In this document: piece by piece, positions 34,606-43,746 of the stretch | Layout of the letters: every line of letters starts with the position of its first letter | Position numbering within the stretch: the first letter of the stretch is position 1 | Source: Allobosea sp. | Lineage (GTDB): Bacteria > Pseudomonadota > Alphaproteobacteria > Rhizobiales > Beijerinckiaceae | Length of the DNA: 56,714 bases | Assembly: GCF_030694325.1 (NCBI RefSeq) | Contig: NZ_JAUXYO010000219.1 | Coordinates: 1-56,714, forward strand | Direction: 5' to 3' | Made by a program: the position numbers and the translations under genes | Notes under the pieces: model-generated | What the model saw: only the letters and a program-made list of their open reading frames with translations | Told to the model about the DNA's origin: nothing | Database searches by the model: none

Positions 34606-36496
34606 AATCCGGGATCGCCTCGTCGAGGATCGCATCCGCCGCCGTCCGGTCATCGGCCTTGAGCGCCACCTCGAGCCGTGTCAGCCAGCCCTGCAGGCGC
34701 GCGCGGTTGGCGAAGACGGGCTTGGCCGCCATGACGCCGTCGAGCCCGGTCTCGGCCATCGGCTCGTCGCGGGCGAAGAGGATCTCGTTCATGCGCTCGC
34801 CGGGCCTGACGCCGGTGACGATGATCTCGATGTCCTCGCCCGGCTCGAAGCCGGCGAGGCGGATCATCCGCTCGGCCAGGTCCATGATGCGCACGGGCTG
34901 GCCCATCTTCAGTACATAGACCGCGGCCCGCTCCTCCTCCGGTCCGTCGGAACGGGCATGCGAGGCAGCCGTCAGCACGAGGTCGCAGGCCTCGCGGATG
35001 GTCATGAAGTAGCGGATCATGTCGGGGCTGGTGACGGTCAGCGGCCCGCCGCGCGCGATCTGCGCCTTGAATTTCGGCACCACCGAGCCGACCGAGCCCA
35101 GCACATTGCCGAAGCGCACGGCCACGAGACGCATGCCGGCGGCGGCCGCGACGAATTCGGCATCGCGCGATTGCGCATACATCTCGGCGAAGCGCTTGGT
35201 CGCCCCCAGCATCGAGACGGGCTCGATCGCCTTGTCGGTCGAGATCAGCACGAAGATCTTGGCATTGGCCGCAATCGCCGCGTCGGTGACGTTGACCGAG
35301 CCGAAGATGTTGGTCTTGACGCCCTCGCTCCAGTCCGCCTCGAGATAGGGCACATGCTTGAGCGCCGCCGCGTGGATCACGATGTCGGGCGCGAAGGCGG
35401 TGAACAGCGCGGTGATCCGGTCCCGGTCGCGCACATCCGCCAGGACGCCCGCCACGACCGTGGCATGCTCCTGGACGCTGAGCTGCTCGGTGATCTGGAA
35501 AAGGGCAGGCTCCGAACTCTCGACGATCAGCAGTTCGGCCGCGCCGAAGGCGGCACAGCGCAGGCAGATCTCGGAGCCGATCGAGCCGCCGCCGCCGGTG
35601 ACGATGACGCGCTTGTCCTTCAGGAAGGCACCCAGCCGCTCACGGTCGATCCGGACCGTCGAGCGGACGAGCAGATCCTCGATCTCGAGCGGGGCCAGTT
35701 CGGTATCGCGCGCGCCGCCTTCTCCGAGGCTGTCGATGCGCGAGATCGGCAGTGCGAGCTTGCGGGTCCGCGCCAGCCATTTGTCCGGCTCCGCCTCGGG
35801 CAGGAGCGCACTCGGGGTCGCGACGATCCGGCGGAAGCCTTCGCCGCGCTCGGCCGCGTCTCCGGCGATCTGCTCGATCTGCGACAGCAGGCCGAGCACG
35901 GGCACGCCGCGGATCGATTGGCCGAGATCGTCGGCGCGCGGCGAGAGGATGCCGGCCGGTCGCAGCTTGCGCATGGTGCCGGCCTCCATGGCCCGGATCA
36001 CCATCTCGACCTCGAAGCCGCGCCCGAGCAGCAGCGCGGGGTGCGACGCCTCGCGTGCGGCCTGGTGGCGGGAGCGGGAGTATTTGAAATAGCGGTAGGC
36101 CAGCCGCGGCCCGCCCAGCAGGGCGATCTGGACCAGCCAGTAGAGCGCGATGCTGATCTTGCCGAAATAGAAGCCGCCATAGAAATCCGGCGAGACCAGC
36201 ACATAGTCGATCACGACCAGAGACAGCGTCAGGATCGTGCTCGCCTTGACGATGTTCGACAGGTCCGGCAGCGAGGCGAAGCGCCATTTCGAGCGGTAGA
36301 GCGAGAACAGCCAATAGACCAGGCCGCCATAGGCGACGAAGGCCGGAAGGAAGCGCGGCAGATAGCGCAGATGCTCCTCGAGCTGCTGGCCTTCGAAGCG
36401 GATGACGAAGACGAGCCAGATCGCGAGCGCCGTCGCCACGAGATCGTGGGCGATGACGGCGAGCTTCTTGACGCTCTGCTTGGAGGATTGGGCCAT
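34529..36496 (-). CDS. CapD/FlaA1-like membrane nucleotide-sugar 4,6-dehydratase
   Basis: Polysaccharide biosynthesis protein of 655 residues. About four membrane helices (residues 12-130) are followed by a degenerate nucleotide-binding domain and then the dehydratase domain with VTGGGGSIGSE from residue 299. As in PglF/CapD, the usual catalytic Tyr of YxxxK is Met429 in SMLGATKRFAE, and STDKA is at 419-423. The later GNVLGSVGSVVPKF, SPDMIRYFMTI and GVRPGERMNE blocks are all present. It likely converts UDP-GlcNAc to a 4-keto-6-deoxy sugar. It starts at 36496 and is convergent with the epimerase gene, sharing 77 coding bases. Confidence 0.92.
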   Translation of the reverse strand: MAQSSKQSVKKLAVIAHDLVATALAIWLVFVIRFEGQQLEEHLRYLPRFLPAFVAYGGLVYWLFSLYRSKWRFASLPDLSNIVKASTILTLSLVVIDYVLVSPDFYGGFYFGKISIALYWLVQIALLGGPRLAYRYFKYSRSRHQAAREASHPALLLGRGFEVEMVIRAMEAGTMRKLRPAGILSPRADDLGQSIRGVPVLGLLSQIEQIAGDAAERGEGFRRIVATPSALLPEAEPDKWLARTRKLALPISRIDSLGEGGARDTELAPLEIEDLLVRSTVRIDRERLGAFLKDKRVIVTGGGGSIGSEICLRCAAFGAAELLIVESSEPALFQITEQLSVQEHATVVAGVLADVRDRDRITALFTAFAPDIVIHAAALKHVPYLEADWSEGVKTNIFGSVNVTDAAIAANAKIFVLISTDKAIEPVSMLGATKRFAEMYAQSRDAEFVAAAAGMRLVAVRFGNVLGSVGSVVPKFKAQIARGGPLTVTSPDMIRYFMTIREACDLVLTAASHARSDGPEEERAAVYVLKMGQPVRIMDLAERMIRLAGFEPGEDIEIIVTGVRPGERMNEILFARDEPMAETGLDGVMAAKPVFANRARLQGWLTRLEVALKADDRTAADAILDEAIPDFSLRQTAAPGDAAPKPSRLAAASQP

Positions 36497-36566
36497 GACG
36501 GGCGGGGTATCCTGCTCCCTCGGCGGCTTGTCAACGCGGCGAGCGCCGCGTGGATACGCCGAACCG

Positions 36567-37163
36567 TCAGCCCGCGGGCTTGGGCGTCTCCAGCGCGGCC
36601 ATGATGAACGCGATCATCTCCTCGGCCGAGGGGCCGGGAAAACGCTCGCATTGCGCCATCAGCAGGGGATGCTGGAAACGGATCATGGCCGTGCGGATGC
36701 ACTGGGTGGCGGCTACGGGGTCGATCGCGCGGAACTCGCCATTGGCGACGCCTTCGGCCACGACCCGCCCGAGCAGCGCATCAAAACGCTCGATATGGCC
36801 GAGGATGGCGTCCCAGCTCTCCTCCATCGCGGCGCAGACCATCTCCTGCATCCGCTGCTGGTCGACGAAGCGGGCCTGGTTGATCCGGTGCGAGGTCAGC
36901 AGCATGTCGCGCAGGCGGGCGCCCGCCGAGCGCGGCTCTGCGATGATCAGCGACAGGGACTCCTCCAGCTCGCCCTTGAACCGCGCCAGCACCGCCTCGT
37001 TGATCGACTTCTTCGAATCGAAGAACCGGTAGACGTTGGCAGGGCTCATCCGCAGCGACTTGGCGATGTCGGCGACCGTCGTCTTCTGGTAGCCGATGTC
37101 GCGGAAGAAGCGCTCGGCCGTATCGACGATGCTTTGCCTCGTATCGCGCTCGGGCTGACTCAC
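36567..37163 (-). CDS. TetR/AcrR family transcriptional regulator
   Basis: Repressor of 198 residues. The N-terminal helix-turn-helix is typical: AERFFRDIGYQKTTVADIA, then LRMSPANVYRFFDSKKSI. The rest is an all-helical ligand-binding and dimerisation domain with MRFQHP-like helices (AMIRFQHPLLMAQ). No efflux pump or enzyme is divergently placed, so its target is not obvious from context; the neighbours are a CapD-like gene and cobQ. A 17-base perfect palindrome inside its own presumed promoter (37217-37233) indicates autoregulation. The ligand is unknown. Confidence 0.92.
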   Translation of the reverse strand: MSQPERDTRQSIVDTAERFFRDIGYQKTTVADIAKSLRMSPANVYRFFDSKKSINEAVLARFKGELEESLSLIIAEPRSAGARLRDMLLTSHRINQARFVDQQRMQEMVCAAMEESWDAILGHIERFDALLGRVVAEGVANGEFRAIDPVAATQCIRTAMIRFQHPLLMAQCERFPGPSAEEMIAFIMAALETPKPAG

Positions 37164-37211
37164 GTGCTGGGGCCTGTCCTGTTATGTCGCCGGACATGGA
37201 TCGGTGTCCGA

Positions 37212-37240
37212 CCGCTATGACGAATTTCGTCATTCGTCAA
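37212..37240 (-). promoter_or_regulatory. tetR promoter with operator in the spacer
   Basis: On the reverse strand TTGACG (37240-37235) is followed by the palindrome ATGACGAATTTCGTCAT (37217-37233 on the plus strand, central T) where the spacer would be; the -10 (TAGCGG, 37217-37212) is poor. An extra half-site TTCGTCA overlaps at 37233-37239. A second inverted repeat, CGGACA-N8-TGTCCG (37191-37210), lies between this and the gene. The remaining bases to cobQ hold a possible cobQ terminator (GGAAC 37336-37340 / GTTCC 37372-37376). Confidence 0.65.
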
Positions 37241-37392
37241 CATTCTGGTGAATAAGCTTTTTCAACCCATGCCGCATCGTCGCGCGGCGTGCATTGATCT
37301 GGGTTAAGCAGTCTGGCCGTCAGGCCGCACGAGCGGGAACCGCGCCAGAAAAACGCGGAGTTCCTCGCGGGGTTCCGACGGGTCAGCGCATG

Positions 37393-38877
37393 TCAGCTCG
37401 GCGCTGGGCGCCGAAGTGCCAAAGCCAGCAGGGCCTCGATGTCGAGATGTCGCGCCAGATGCGCCGCCAGCCCGTCCAGTGTCGCCTCGACATCGCCCTC
37501 ATAGTTCGTGCCCGACGCAAGCGGCGCGCCCGCGATCGCGGCAAGGCAGGCGGCCCGCACGGAATCCGAGGCGAAGACGCCGTGCAGATAGCTGCCGGCG
37601 ACGCGGCCGTCGGGGCTCGCCGCGCCCTCGTCGCGATCGTCGACCCGGAACGGCGCCCGCGCGCGATCGGCCCCCTCCGTCCGGCCGAGATGGATCTCGT
37701 AGGCCTGGCCGGCGGCCCCGCTGGCGACATGCACGAAGCCGGTCTCGCGAACGGTCTTGCGGCCTTCCAGCACGGTCTCGACATCGAGGAGCCCCAGCCC
37801 TGGGGCCTCACCGGCCGGACCTTCGAGGCCCAGCGGGTCGCGTACCACGCGTCCAAGCATCTGATAGCCGCCGCAAAGGCCCAGAATATGGCCGCCGCGC
37901 CGGCGATGGGCGAGGATGTCGATGTCCCAGCCCTGCGCCCGCAGGGCCGCGAGGTCGCGCAGCGTCGTCTTCGATCCGGGCAGGATGATGAGCCCGGCAT
38001 CGCCCGGCAGCGCCTGGCCCGGTTGAACGAGCACGAGTTCGACCGCCGGCTCGAGCTTGAGCGGGTCGAGATCGTCGAAATTGGCGATGCCGGGCAGCAC
38101 CGGGATGGCGATCTTGAGGCGCGCGCCGGGCCGGGCCGGCGCGCTGCGCAGGTCGAGCCCGTCCTCCGCCGGCAGGCGCGCGGCGTCCGCGAACCAGGGC
38201 ACGACACCGAGGCAGGGCCAGCCCGTGGCGCTGCGGATGGTCTCGATGCCGTCGCCAAACAGCGCGACCTCGCCGCGGAAGCGGTTGACCGCAAAGGCGC
38301 GGATCATCGCACGGTCGGCCTCGTCCAGCACCGCATGGGTGCCGACGAGGCTGGCGATGACCCCGCCGCGATCGATGTCGCCGACCAGGATGGCAGGCAC
38401 GCCGGCGGCGCGGGCGAAGCCGAGATTGGCGATGTCGCGCGCCCGCAGATTGGTCTCGGCCGGCGAGCCCGCCCCCTCGACCAGCACGAGATCGGCGCCT
38501 GTGCAGATCCGCTCGAAGCTTTCCAGCACGTTGGGCAGGAAATCGCCGCGCCGCGCGAAGTCTCCCGAGGGAAGATGCCCGGCGACACGGCCCTGCAGGA
38601 TGATCTGGCTGCCGGCTTCGCTCTCGGGCTTGAGCAGCACCGGATTCATGTCGACATGCGCAGGAATGCGGGCGGCGCGCGCCTGCAGCGCCTGTGCCCG
38701 CCCGATTTCGCCCGCGGCGGTGGCTGCGGCGTTGTTGGACATGTTCTGCGGCTTGAACGGCCTGACCTTGAGCCCGCGATCCGCGAAGAGGCGGCAGAGC
38801 CCCGCGACGAGCAGCGACTTGCCGACATTGGAGCCGGTGCCGAGGACCATGAGCGCGGGAGTGCGGGGCGAAGCCAT
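37393..38877 (-). CDS. cobQ: Cobyric acid synthase CobQ
   Basis: Glutamine-dependent amidase that converts adenosylcobyrinate a,c-diamide to cobyrate in B12 synthesis, 494 residues. The N-terminal ATP-binding domain has [13 protein letters not shown] (residues 11-23), PQNMSNNAA and [10 protein letters not shown]. The class I-like amidase domain has its nucleophile Cys335 in GLCGGYQML and a late His in GSYLHGVFA. It stands alone: no other cob genes are in the window. Its upstream region has a consensus -35 box, a palindrome and a possible structured leader, but not a recognisable cobalamin riboswitch. Confidence 0.96.
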   Translation of the reverse strand: MASPRTPALMVLGTGSNVGKSLLVAGLCRLFADRGLKVRPFKPQNMSNNAAATAAGEIGRAQALQARAARIPAHVDMNPVLLKPESEAGSQIILQGRVAGHLPSGDFARRGDFLPNVLESFERICTGADLVLVEGAGSPAETNLRARDIANLGFARAAGVPAILVGDIDRGGVIASLVGTHAVLDEADRAMIRAFAVNRFRGEVALFGDGIETIRSATGWPCLGVVPWFADAARLPAEDGLDLRSAPARPGARLKIAIPVLPGIANFDDLDPLKLEPAVELVLVQPGQALPGDAGLIILPGSKTTLRDLAALRAQGWDIDILAHRRRGGHILGLCGGYQMLGRVVRDPLGLEGPAGEAPGLGLLDVETVLEGRKTVRETGFVHVASGAAGQAYEIHLGRTEGADRARAPFRVDDRDEGAASPDGRVAGSYLHGVFASDSVRAACLAAIAGAPLASGTNYEGDVEATLDGLAAHLARHLDIEALLALALRRPAPS

Positions 38878-38946
38878 GCGCCTGATTAGGCGGCGGCCGC
38901 GAGGGCGGCAACCATCGCCATGCCCTGGAGCAAAATGGGAGGGTCA

Positions 38947-39049
38947 CCGGTTCACGCCAATTCCCGCTGCGCCAAAGGGGCGAAGTCGCAACAGGAGCCC
39001 GTCGTGAACCGGCCTGATCACTTGAACACTGATCAGTGACGAATGTCAA
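38947..39049 (-). promoter_or_regulatory. cobQ promoter, palindrome and structured leader
   Basis: On the reverse strand the -35 TTGACA (39049-39044) is consensus, with TTCAAG (39026-39021) 17 bases away as a possible -10. The perfect palindrome CACTGATCAGTG (39027-39038) lies in the spacer. Downstream, CCGGTTCACG (38947-38956) and CGTGAACCGG (39003-39012) would pair across a 46-base loop in the leader RNA. The rest of the 284-base gap, toward the aminotransferase, shows no clear feature. Confidence 0.5.
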
Positions 39050-39161
39050 CAATCATCATTCGGCATTTTTGAGAGGGCCGAAACCGCTGCAGGGTGTGTC
39101 CGCGACCCGGTCGTGCTAAAGCGCGGGAGTGTTGCCCCTCCCGCCGTGCCGACGAACCGCG

Positions 39162-40322
39162 ATGAACCCGATCTTCTCCGCCCTGCCGACCAGCGTCTTC
39201 GAGGTGATGTCGCAGCTTGCCCGCGAGACCGGTGCGGTCAATCTCGGCCAGGGCTTTCCGGACGATCCGGGACCGCTCGACGTGCGCCGCAAGGCGGCCG
39301 AGGCCGTCGTCGACGGCTGGAACCAGTACCCGCCGATGATGGGCCTGCCGGAACTGCGGCAGGCGACGGCGTCCCATTACAAGCACTGGCAGGGGCTCGA
39401 TCTCGACCCCGGCAGCGAGATCATGGTCACCTCCGGCGCCACGGAGGCCATTGCCGGCGCGTTGATGGCGCTGGTCTCGCCGGGCGACGAGGTCGTGCTC
39501 TTCGAGCCGATGTACGATGCCTATGTCCCGCTCGTGCGTCGTGCCGGCGGCATCCCCAAATTCGTGACGTTGCGCCCGCCGCATTTCAGTCTGAGCGAGG
39601 ACGCGCTCGCCGCAGCGTTCTCGCCGCGCACGAAGGTCGTTCTCTTCAACAATCCGCTCAACCCGACGGCGACGATCTTCTCTCCCGCCGATCTCGATCT
39701 TCTCGCCGATTTCTGCATCCGTCATGACGCGGTCGCGATCTGCGACGAGGTCTGGGAGCATGTCGTCTTCGACGGCCGGCGGCATGCCCCGGTGCTAGGG
39801 CGCCCTGACATGCGCGAGCGCACCGTCAAGATCTCCTCGGCCGGCAAGATCTTCTCGCTGACCGGCTGGAAGGTCGGGCTGGTGATGGCCGCGCCGCCCC
39901 TGATGAAGGTGCTGGCCAAGGCGCATCAGTACATCACCTTCACCACGCCGCCCAATCTCCAGGCCGCCGTCGCCTATGGGCTGGGCAAGGAGGACGGCTA
40001 TTTCGATGGTATGAGGGCAGATTTCCAGCGCTCGCGGGACCGCTTCGCGCGGGGGCTGACGGGGTTGGGTTTCAGCGTGCTGCCGAGCGTCGGCACCTAT
40101 TTCCTCAATGTCGACATCGCCCCATTGGGCGAGAGCGACGACGTCGCCTTCTGCCGCAAGCTGGTGCTGGAGAACGGCGTGGCGGCGATTCCGGTCAGCG
40201 CGTTCTACGACCAGGCTGCGGTCAAGACCGTGGTGCGCTTCTGCTTCGCCAAGCGTGACGCAACGCTCGATGCGGCGCTGGAACGGCTCGCCGATCTGCG
40301 CAGGGCCGGCACTGCGGCCTGA
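39162..40322 (+). CDS. Class I PLP aminotransferase (methionine/kynurenine aminotransferase-like)
   Basis: Fold type I aminotransferase, 386 residues from ATG 39162. It has NLGQGFPDDPGP at the N-terminus, VTSGATEAIAGAL, FEPMYDAYVPL, FNNPLNPTATIFS, the Asp/Tyr-region AICDEVWEHVVF, the PLP lysine in SSAGKIFSLTGWKVG and a late Arg in VVRFCFAKRD. The NLGQGFPD opening is typical of the YbdL/kynurenine-oxoglutarate aminotransferase branch, which often accepts Met, Phe or kynurenine. The exact substrate is uncertain. It ends five bases from the convergent repeat-protein gene. Confidence 0.9.
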   Translation: MNPIFSALPTSVFEVMSQLARETGAVNLGQGFPDDPGPLDVRRKAAEAVVDGWNQYPPMMGLPELRQATASHYKHWQGLDLDPGSEIMVTSGATEAIAGALMALVSPGDEVVLFEPMYDAYVPLVRRAGGIPKFVTLRPPHFSLSEDALAAAFSPRTKVVLFNNPLNPTATIFSPADLDLLADFCIRHDAVAICDEVWEHVVFDGRRHAPVLGRPDMRERTVKISSAGKIFSLTGWKVGLVMAAPPLMKVLAKAHQYITFTTPPNLQAAVAYGLGKEDGYFDGMRADFQRSRDRFARGLTGLGFSVLPSVGTYFLNVDIAPLGESDDVAFCRKLVLENGVAAIPVSAFYDQAAVKTVVRFCFAKRDATLDAALERLADLRRAGTAA

Positions 40323-40327
40323 GGCCC

Positions 40328-41719
40328 TCAGCGCTTACGCATGCTTTCGGCCAGGCTGCCGGCGAGGACCAGCTTCTTCTGCAAGGCGGCGACGTCGGCG
40401 CCGTGGCCGGCCTCGCGCATCGCCTCGACGGCGGCGGCGATCTGCATGAAGGCCTGCTGCGCCAGGCCGGGGTCCTTGCGCCGCGCCGCGAGCTGCATCG
40501 AAGCGAGGCCCTGATTGGCCGCGCTCGCGGCCCAGAGCTGGGGGCTGCGCTCTCGGCGGCGCTCCTCCAGCGCCGCACCGAAGGCGGCGACCGCCTCCTC
40601 GAGCACGACCGGCTCGCTGTAGCGCTCGCCCATCGCGGCGAGAACCCCGCCCATCTGATCCTGCAGCTCGGCCCAGCGCAGCGGCTCGCGCGTGCGGTCG
40701 ACGGTCTTGGCGACGCGGTTGAAGCCGTTGAAGGCGCGTTCAAGCAGAGCCAGGTCGCTGGTGCGACGGCCCAGTGCGGCGCGGCCGCGCGAGATCAGCT
40801 GCTCGGCTTCGAGCCAGCGGGCCTCGTCGCCGTCGCGGTCCCAGCGGGCGAGTGCGGTGGCGAGCGCCGAGATGGCGTCCTCGAGCAGGGCGTCGTCCTC
40901 GCGCAACTCCCCGAGCGGGATGGCGATGCGGCCGAAGCGCAGCTTCAGCGCCCGCCACAGCAGCGGAGCCTGCTCGTGGCGCAGATCCTCCAGCGCTTTC
41001 CGGCAGCAGGCGAGGGCCTCGTCGAGCCGCTTTTCGTCGCCCGTCAGCTGAGCCAGCCCCGCCAGTGCGCGCGCGAGGCGCTCCTGCACGGTCGCCCAGG
41101 CGATGGTGTCGTCGAAATTGTCGAGCCGCGACAACAGGCTTCGAAAATGGGCGATCGCTGCCTCGAAGCCGGCGGGCTCGGCGAAATCCTCGCCGGTCCG
41201 CGCCAGCGCATCGCCTTGGCGCAGGGCGAAGTCGCGGCTGCGCGCGACGTCCGCTGTGCCGATGATGGCGGCGGCCTCGGCATAGCGCTGCGCCGCTTCC
41301 TTGCAGGCGGCCGGCGTGAGATCGAGCAGGGCGGTGGCGGCACGGTCGCCGCGCGTTTCGCCGGCGGCGATGCGCTGGTCGGCAGGCATGGCCGAGAGGT
41401 CGGTCATGCCACCGAAGAAGTGCAACTCGAGCTGTGCCAGCGCCCGCTCGACCTCGATGAACTGCCCGTCCTCGAGGGCGCGCGCGGCCTTGCGCCGGGC
41501 CTCGCCCACGACCGCGTCCTGGCTGCGCTGGTCGAGGCGGCGGCGTAAGGCGACGACCTCGCGGGCCTTGCGGCCGAGAAGCTGCTCCAGCCTCGCGAGG
41601 TTGGGTCGGACGCCGCTCTTGACCAGGCTGGCCATGACGGCGAGCAGGACCGCGAGCGGCACGCCGTGCCGGTCCGCGACCCGCGCGATCATGGCGGACA
41701 TGTCATCCTGAGAGGTCAC
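40328..41719 (-). CDS. Unrecognised all-helical repeat protein (TPR-like)
   Basis: Not assignable to a known function. The 463-residue protein has no signal peptide; a short hydrophobic stretch lies at residues 20-32 (VPLAVLLAVMASL). Residues about 45-105 are Arg/Ala-rich and probably coiled coil. From about 150 to 450 there are five or six helical-hairpin units of roughly 55 residues with the recurring pattern W..L..rlg.aL..LG and then LleeAi.a...AL (for example LLWRALKLRFGRIAIPLGE, DALLEDAISALATAL, PVVLEEAVAAFGAAL). This resembles degenerate tetratricopeptide repeats seen in rhizobial signalling proteins. GTG 41719 has GGGAGGT at a good distance. A scaffold role is the most that can be suggested. 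Confidence 0.7.
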   Translation of the reverse strand: MTSQDDMSAMIARVADRHGVPLAVLLAVMASLVKSGVRPNLARLEQLLGRKAREVVALRRRLDQRSQDAVVGEARRKAARALEDGQFIEVERALAQLELHFFGGMTDLSAMPADQRIAAGETRGDRAATALLDLTPAACKEAAQRYAEAAAIIGTADVARSRDFALRQGDALARTGEDFAEPAGFEAAIAHFRSLLSRLDNFDDTIAWATVQERLARALAGLAQLTGDEKRLDEALACCRKALEDLRHEQAPLLWRALKLRFGRIAIPLGELREDDALLEDAISALATALARWDRDGDEARWLEAEQLISRGRAALGRRTSDLALLERAFNGFNRVAKTVDRTREPLRWAELQDQMGGVLAAMGERYSEPVVLEEAVAAFGAALEERRRERSPQLWAASAANQGLASMQLAARRKDPGLAQQAFMQIAAAVEAMREAGHGADVAALQKKLVLAGSLAESMRKR

Positions 41720-41789
41720 TTGGCCACCTCCCCGTCTCCTGCGCTCGCGGCATGCCGGACTGGCCCCACCTGATGGGGCCGGCGGGCGG

Positions 41790-42140
41790 TCACTTGGCGG
41801 CGATGACCGCGATCTCGACGGTGAACTGCGGCGCTGCGAGCTTCGCCTCGACCGTGGCGCGGCCGGGCGTCTGGCCGGCGACGACCCACTTGTCCCAGAC
41901 GCCGTTCATCTCGGCGAAGGTCGACATGTCGGAAAGCCAGATATTGACCATCAGCAGCTTGCTCTTGTCGGTGCCGGCCTCGGCCAGAAGCCCGTCGATG
42001 ATGCCGAGGATCTCCTGCGTCTGCTCGGCGACGCTCTTGCCCGCCGCCTTGTCGGCGACCTGGCCCGCCAGATAGACGGTGTCGCCATGGACGACGGCCT
42101 TCGACATGCGCGGGCCGACGGCAATGCGGTGAATGGTCAT
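41790..42140 (-). CDS. RidA/YjgF-family protein
   Basis: Small trimeric-type protein of the Rid superfamily, 116 residues from ATG at 42140, with GGAGA seven bases before it. The conserved ending PGRATVEAKLAAPQFTVEIAVIA carries the Arg that in RidA binds the imine carboxylate, and VVHGDTVYLAGQVAD is the family's N-terminal block. RidA deaminates reactive 2-aminoacrylate-type enamines made by PLP enzymes; this copy may be a Rid paralogue rather than RidA itself. It lies downstream of the YqaA-like gene on the same strand, 81 bases apart. Confidence 0.88.
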   Translation of the reverse strand: MTIHRIAVGPRMSKAVVHGDTVYLAGQVADKAAGKSVAEQTQEILGIIDGLLAEAGTDKSKLLMVNIWLSDMSTFAEMNGVWDKWVVAGQTPGRATVEAKLAAPQFTVEIAVIAAK

Positions 42141-42221
42141 GGTCAGATCTCCAGAAATGGGGCCTTCGCTGGTAGCCTGTGCCGAGACGTCGTGCAACGC
42201 CGCACAGGTTGCGATCTGACG

Positions 42222-42668
42222 TTAGGTTATCGCCGTCCAGCCGGCCCAGAGCATTGCATACCGCCCCGCCTTGCCGACCAGGACGAGCAGCACGAAACGC
42301 CCCAGCGGAAAGTTGAGGGTGCCCGCGACGAAGGTCAGCGGGTCGCCGCCTATCGGCAGCCAGGCGAAGAGCAGCGAGGGCCAGCCGAAGCGGGCGAACC
42401 ATCCCTGCGCCTGGGCGAGGCGGTGCGGATCGGGCCTCAGCCGTCGCGGCAGCCGTTCGACGCCGTGGCGCGCGATCAACCGTCCCAGCCACCAGTTCAC
42501 GACCGAGCCGGCCGTGTTGGCGAGGCTGGCGACCAGGAACAGCAGCAGCGGATCGGCGCTCCTCGCCGCCAGGAGCCCGAGGAAGACGGCTTCCGATTGA
42601 GCCGGCAGCAGAGTCGCAGCGACGAAGGCCGCACCCGCCATGCCGGCCAGAGACCAGAACGCCTCCAT
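42222..42668 (-). CDS. YqaA-family membrane protein (DedA-related)
   Basis: Inner-membrane protein of 148 residues with about four hydrophobic segments and the DedA/SNARE-associated-type pattern: LPAQSEAVFLGLLAA near the N-terminus, ASLANTAGSVVNWWLGRL and WLPIGGDPLTFVAGTLNFPLG in the reentrant-loop region. The family is of unknown exact role, possibly in membrane lipid handling. It lies 49 bases downstream of coaA on the same strand and so may be in that transcript. Confidence 0.87.
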   Translation of the reverse strand: MEAFWSLAGMAGAAFVAATLLPAQSEAVFLGLLAARSADPLLLFLVASLANTAGSVVNWWLGRLIARHGVERLPRRLRPDPHRLAQAQGWFARFGWPSLLFAWLPIGGDPLTFVAGTLNFPLGRFVLLVLVGKAGRYAMLWAGWTAIT

Positions 42669-42717
42669 CAGCGCCCCATGTCGGGTCGGCGGATCGGGCT
42701 TGCGTCCGGCGGCATCC

Positions 42718-43692
42718 CTAGAGCCGCCGCAGCGCGACCTGCTGGATCCGGTGGCTCGCGCCCTTGGTCAGGATCAGGCTGGCGCGCTGGCGCGTCGGCA
42801 GAATGTTCTCCTGCAGGTTCGGCAGGTTGATCCCGGTCCAGAGACCTTCCGCGATCGTCAAAGCCTCCTCCTCGCCGATCTCCGCATATTTGCGGAAGAA
42901 GGAGCGCGGGTCGCGGAAGGCGGTCTGGCGCAGCGTCATGAAACGGTTGACGTACCAGCGATGCAGATCGTTCTCGTCGGCGTCGAGATAGACCGAGAAG
43001 TCGAAGTAATCCGAGACGAACGGGATCACGGTGCCGTCCTTCGGCATCCGGCTCGGCTGCAGCACGTTCAGCCCCTCGAGGATCAGGATGTCGGGCCGCT
43101 CGACCGTCACGCTCTCGCCCGGCACCACGTCATAGACGAGGTGGGAATAGACGGGCGCGGTGACCTGCGGCTTGCCGGCCTTGACGTCGGAAAGGAAGCG
43201 CAGGATCGCCGAGCCGTCATAGCTCTCCGGAAAACCCTTGCGCTGCATCAGCCCGCGCCGTTCGAGCTCGGCGTTCGGCAGCAGGAAGCCGTCGGTGGTG
43301 ACGAGTTCGACCTTCGGCGTGTTGGGCCAGCGTGAGAGCAGCGCCTTGAGCACGCGCGCCGTGGTCGACTTGCCGACCGCGACCGAGCCCGCCACGCCGA
43401 TGATATAGGGAACCTTGACCTCGGCCTCGGCCAGCAGGAAGCGCTGCGTCGCCTTGAACAGCCCCTGTGTCGCCGCGACATAGAGCGAAAGAAGCCGCGA
43501 CAGCGGCAGATAGATCGCCACGATCTCGTCGAGCGAGATCGGGTCGTTGATCGACTGCAGCTTGGTCAGGTCATCGACCGACAGCGTCAGCGGCGTGTCG
43601 GCGCGCAAATGCGCCCACTCGTCGCGGGTGAAGCTTCGATAGGGCGAGTCGAGATCGGGAAGGGCCGGGGCGGGCATCGCGCGCTGGTCCAT
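42718..43692 (-). CDS. coaA: Pantothenate kinase, type I (CoaA)
   Basis: Catalyses the first step of coenzyme A synthesis, 324 residues from ATG at 43692. The P-loop [12 protein letters not shown] is at residues 99-110. The family blocks [37 protein letters not shown] and [10 protein letters not shown] are all present, as in E. coli CoaA, whose CoA feedback site is in this fold. A TTG at 43725 is in frame but would add an atypical N-terminus. It follows hisE by 54 bases, the usual alphaproteobacterial hisF-hisE-coaA order. Confidence 0.96.
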   Translation of the reverse strand: MDQRAMPAPALPDLDSPYRSFTRDEWAHLRADTPLTLSVDDLTKLQSINDPISLDEIVAIYLPLSRLLSLYVAATQGLFKATQRFLLAEAEVKVPYIIGVAGSVAVGKSTTARVLKALLSRWPNTPKVELVTTDGFLLPNAELERRGLMQRKGFPESYDGSAILRFLSDVKAGKPQVTAPVYSHLVYDVVPGESVTVERPDILILEGLNVLQPSRMPKDGTVIPFVSDYFDFSVYLDADENDLHRWYVNRFMTLRQTAFRDPRSFFRKYAEIGEEEALTIAEGLWTGINLPNLQENILPTRQRASLILTKGASHRIQQVALRRL

Positions 43693-43746
43693 GGTGCGGC
43701 CCGCAATCCAGGCTTCGAGGTTCAACGCAGGACTAGCCTCGGCTGT

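Noticed and set aside
38878-39049. Cobalamin riboswitch upstream of cobQ
   Set aside because: The leader can fold and contains a GGGAA-like stretch, but the B12 box and the conserved CCCCGCAACTGT-type core are absent, so it was reported only as an unassigned leader.
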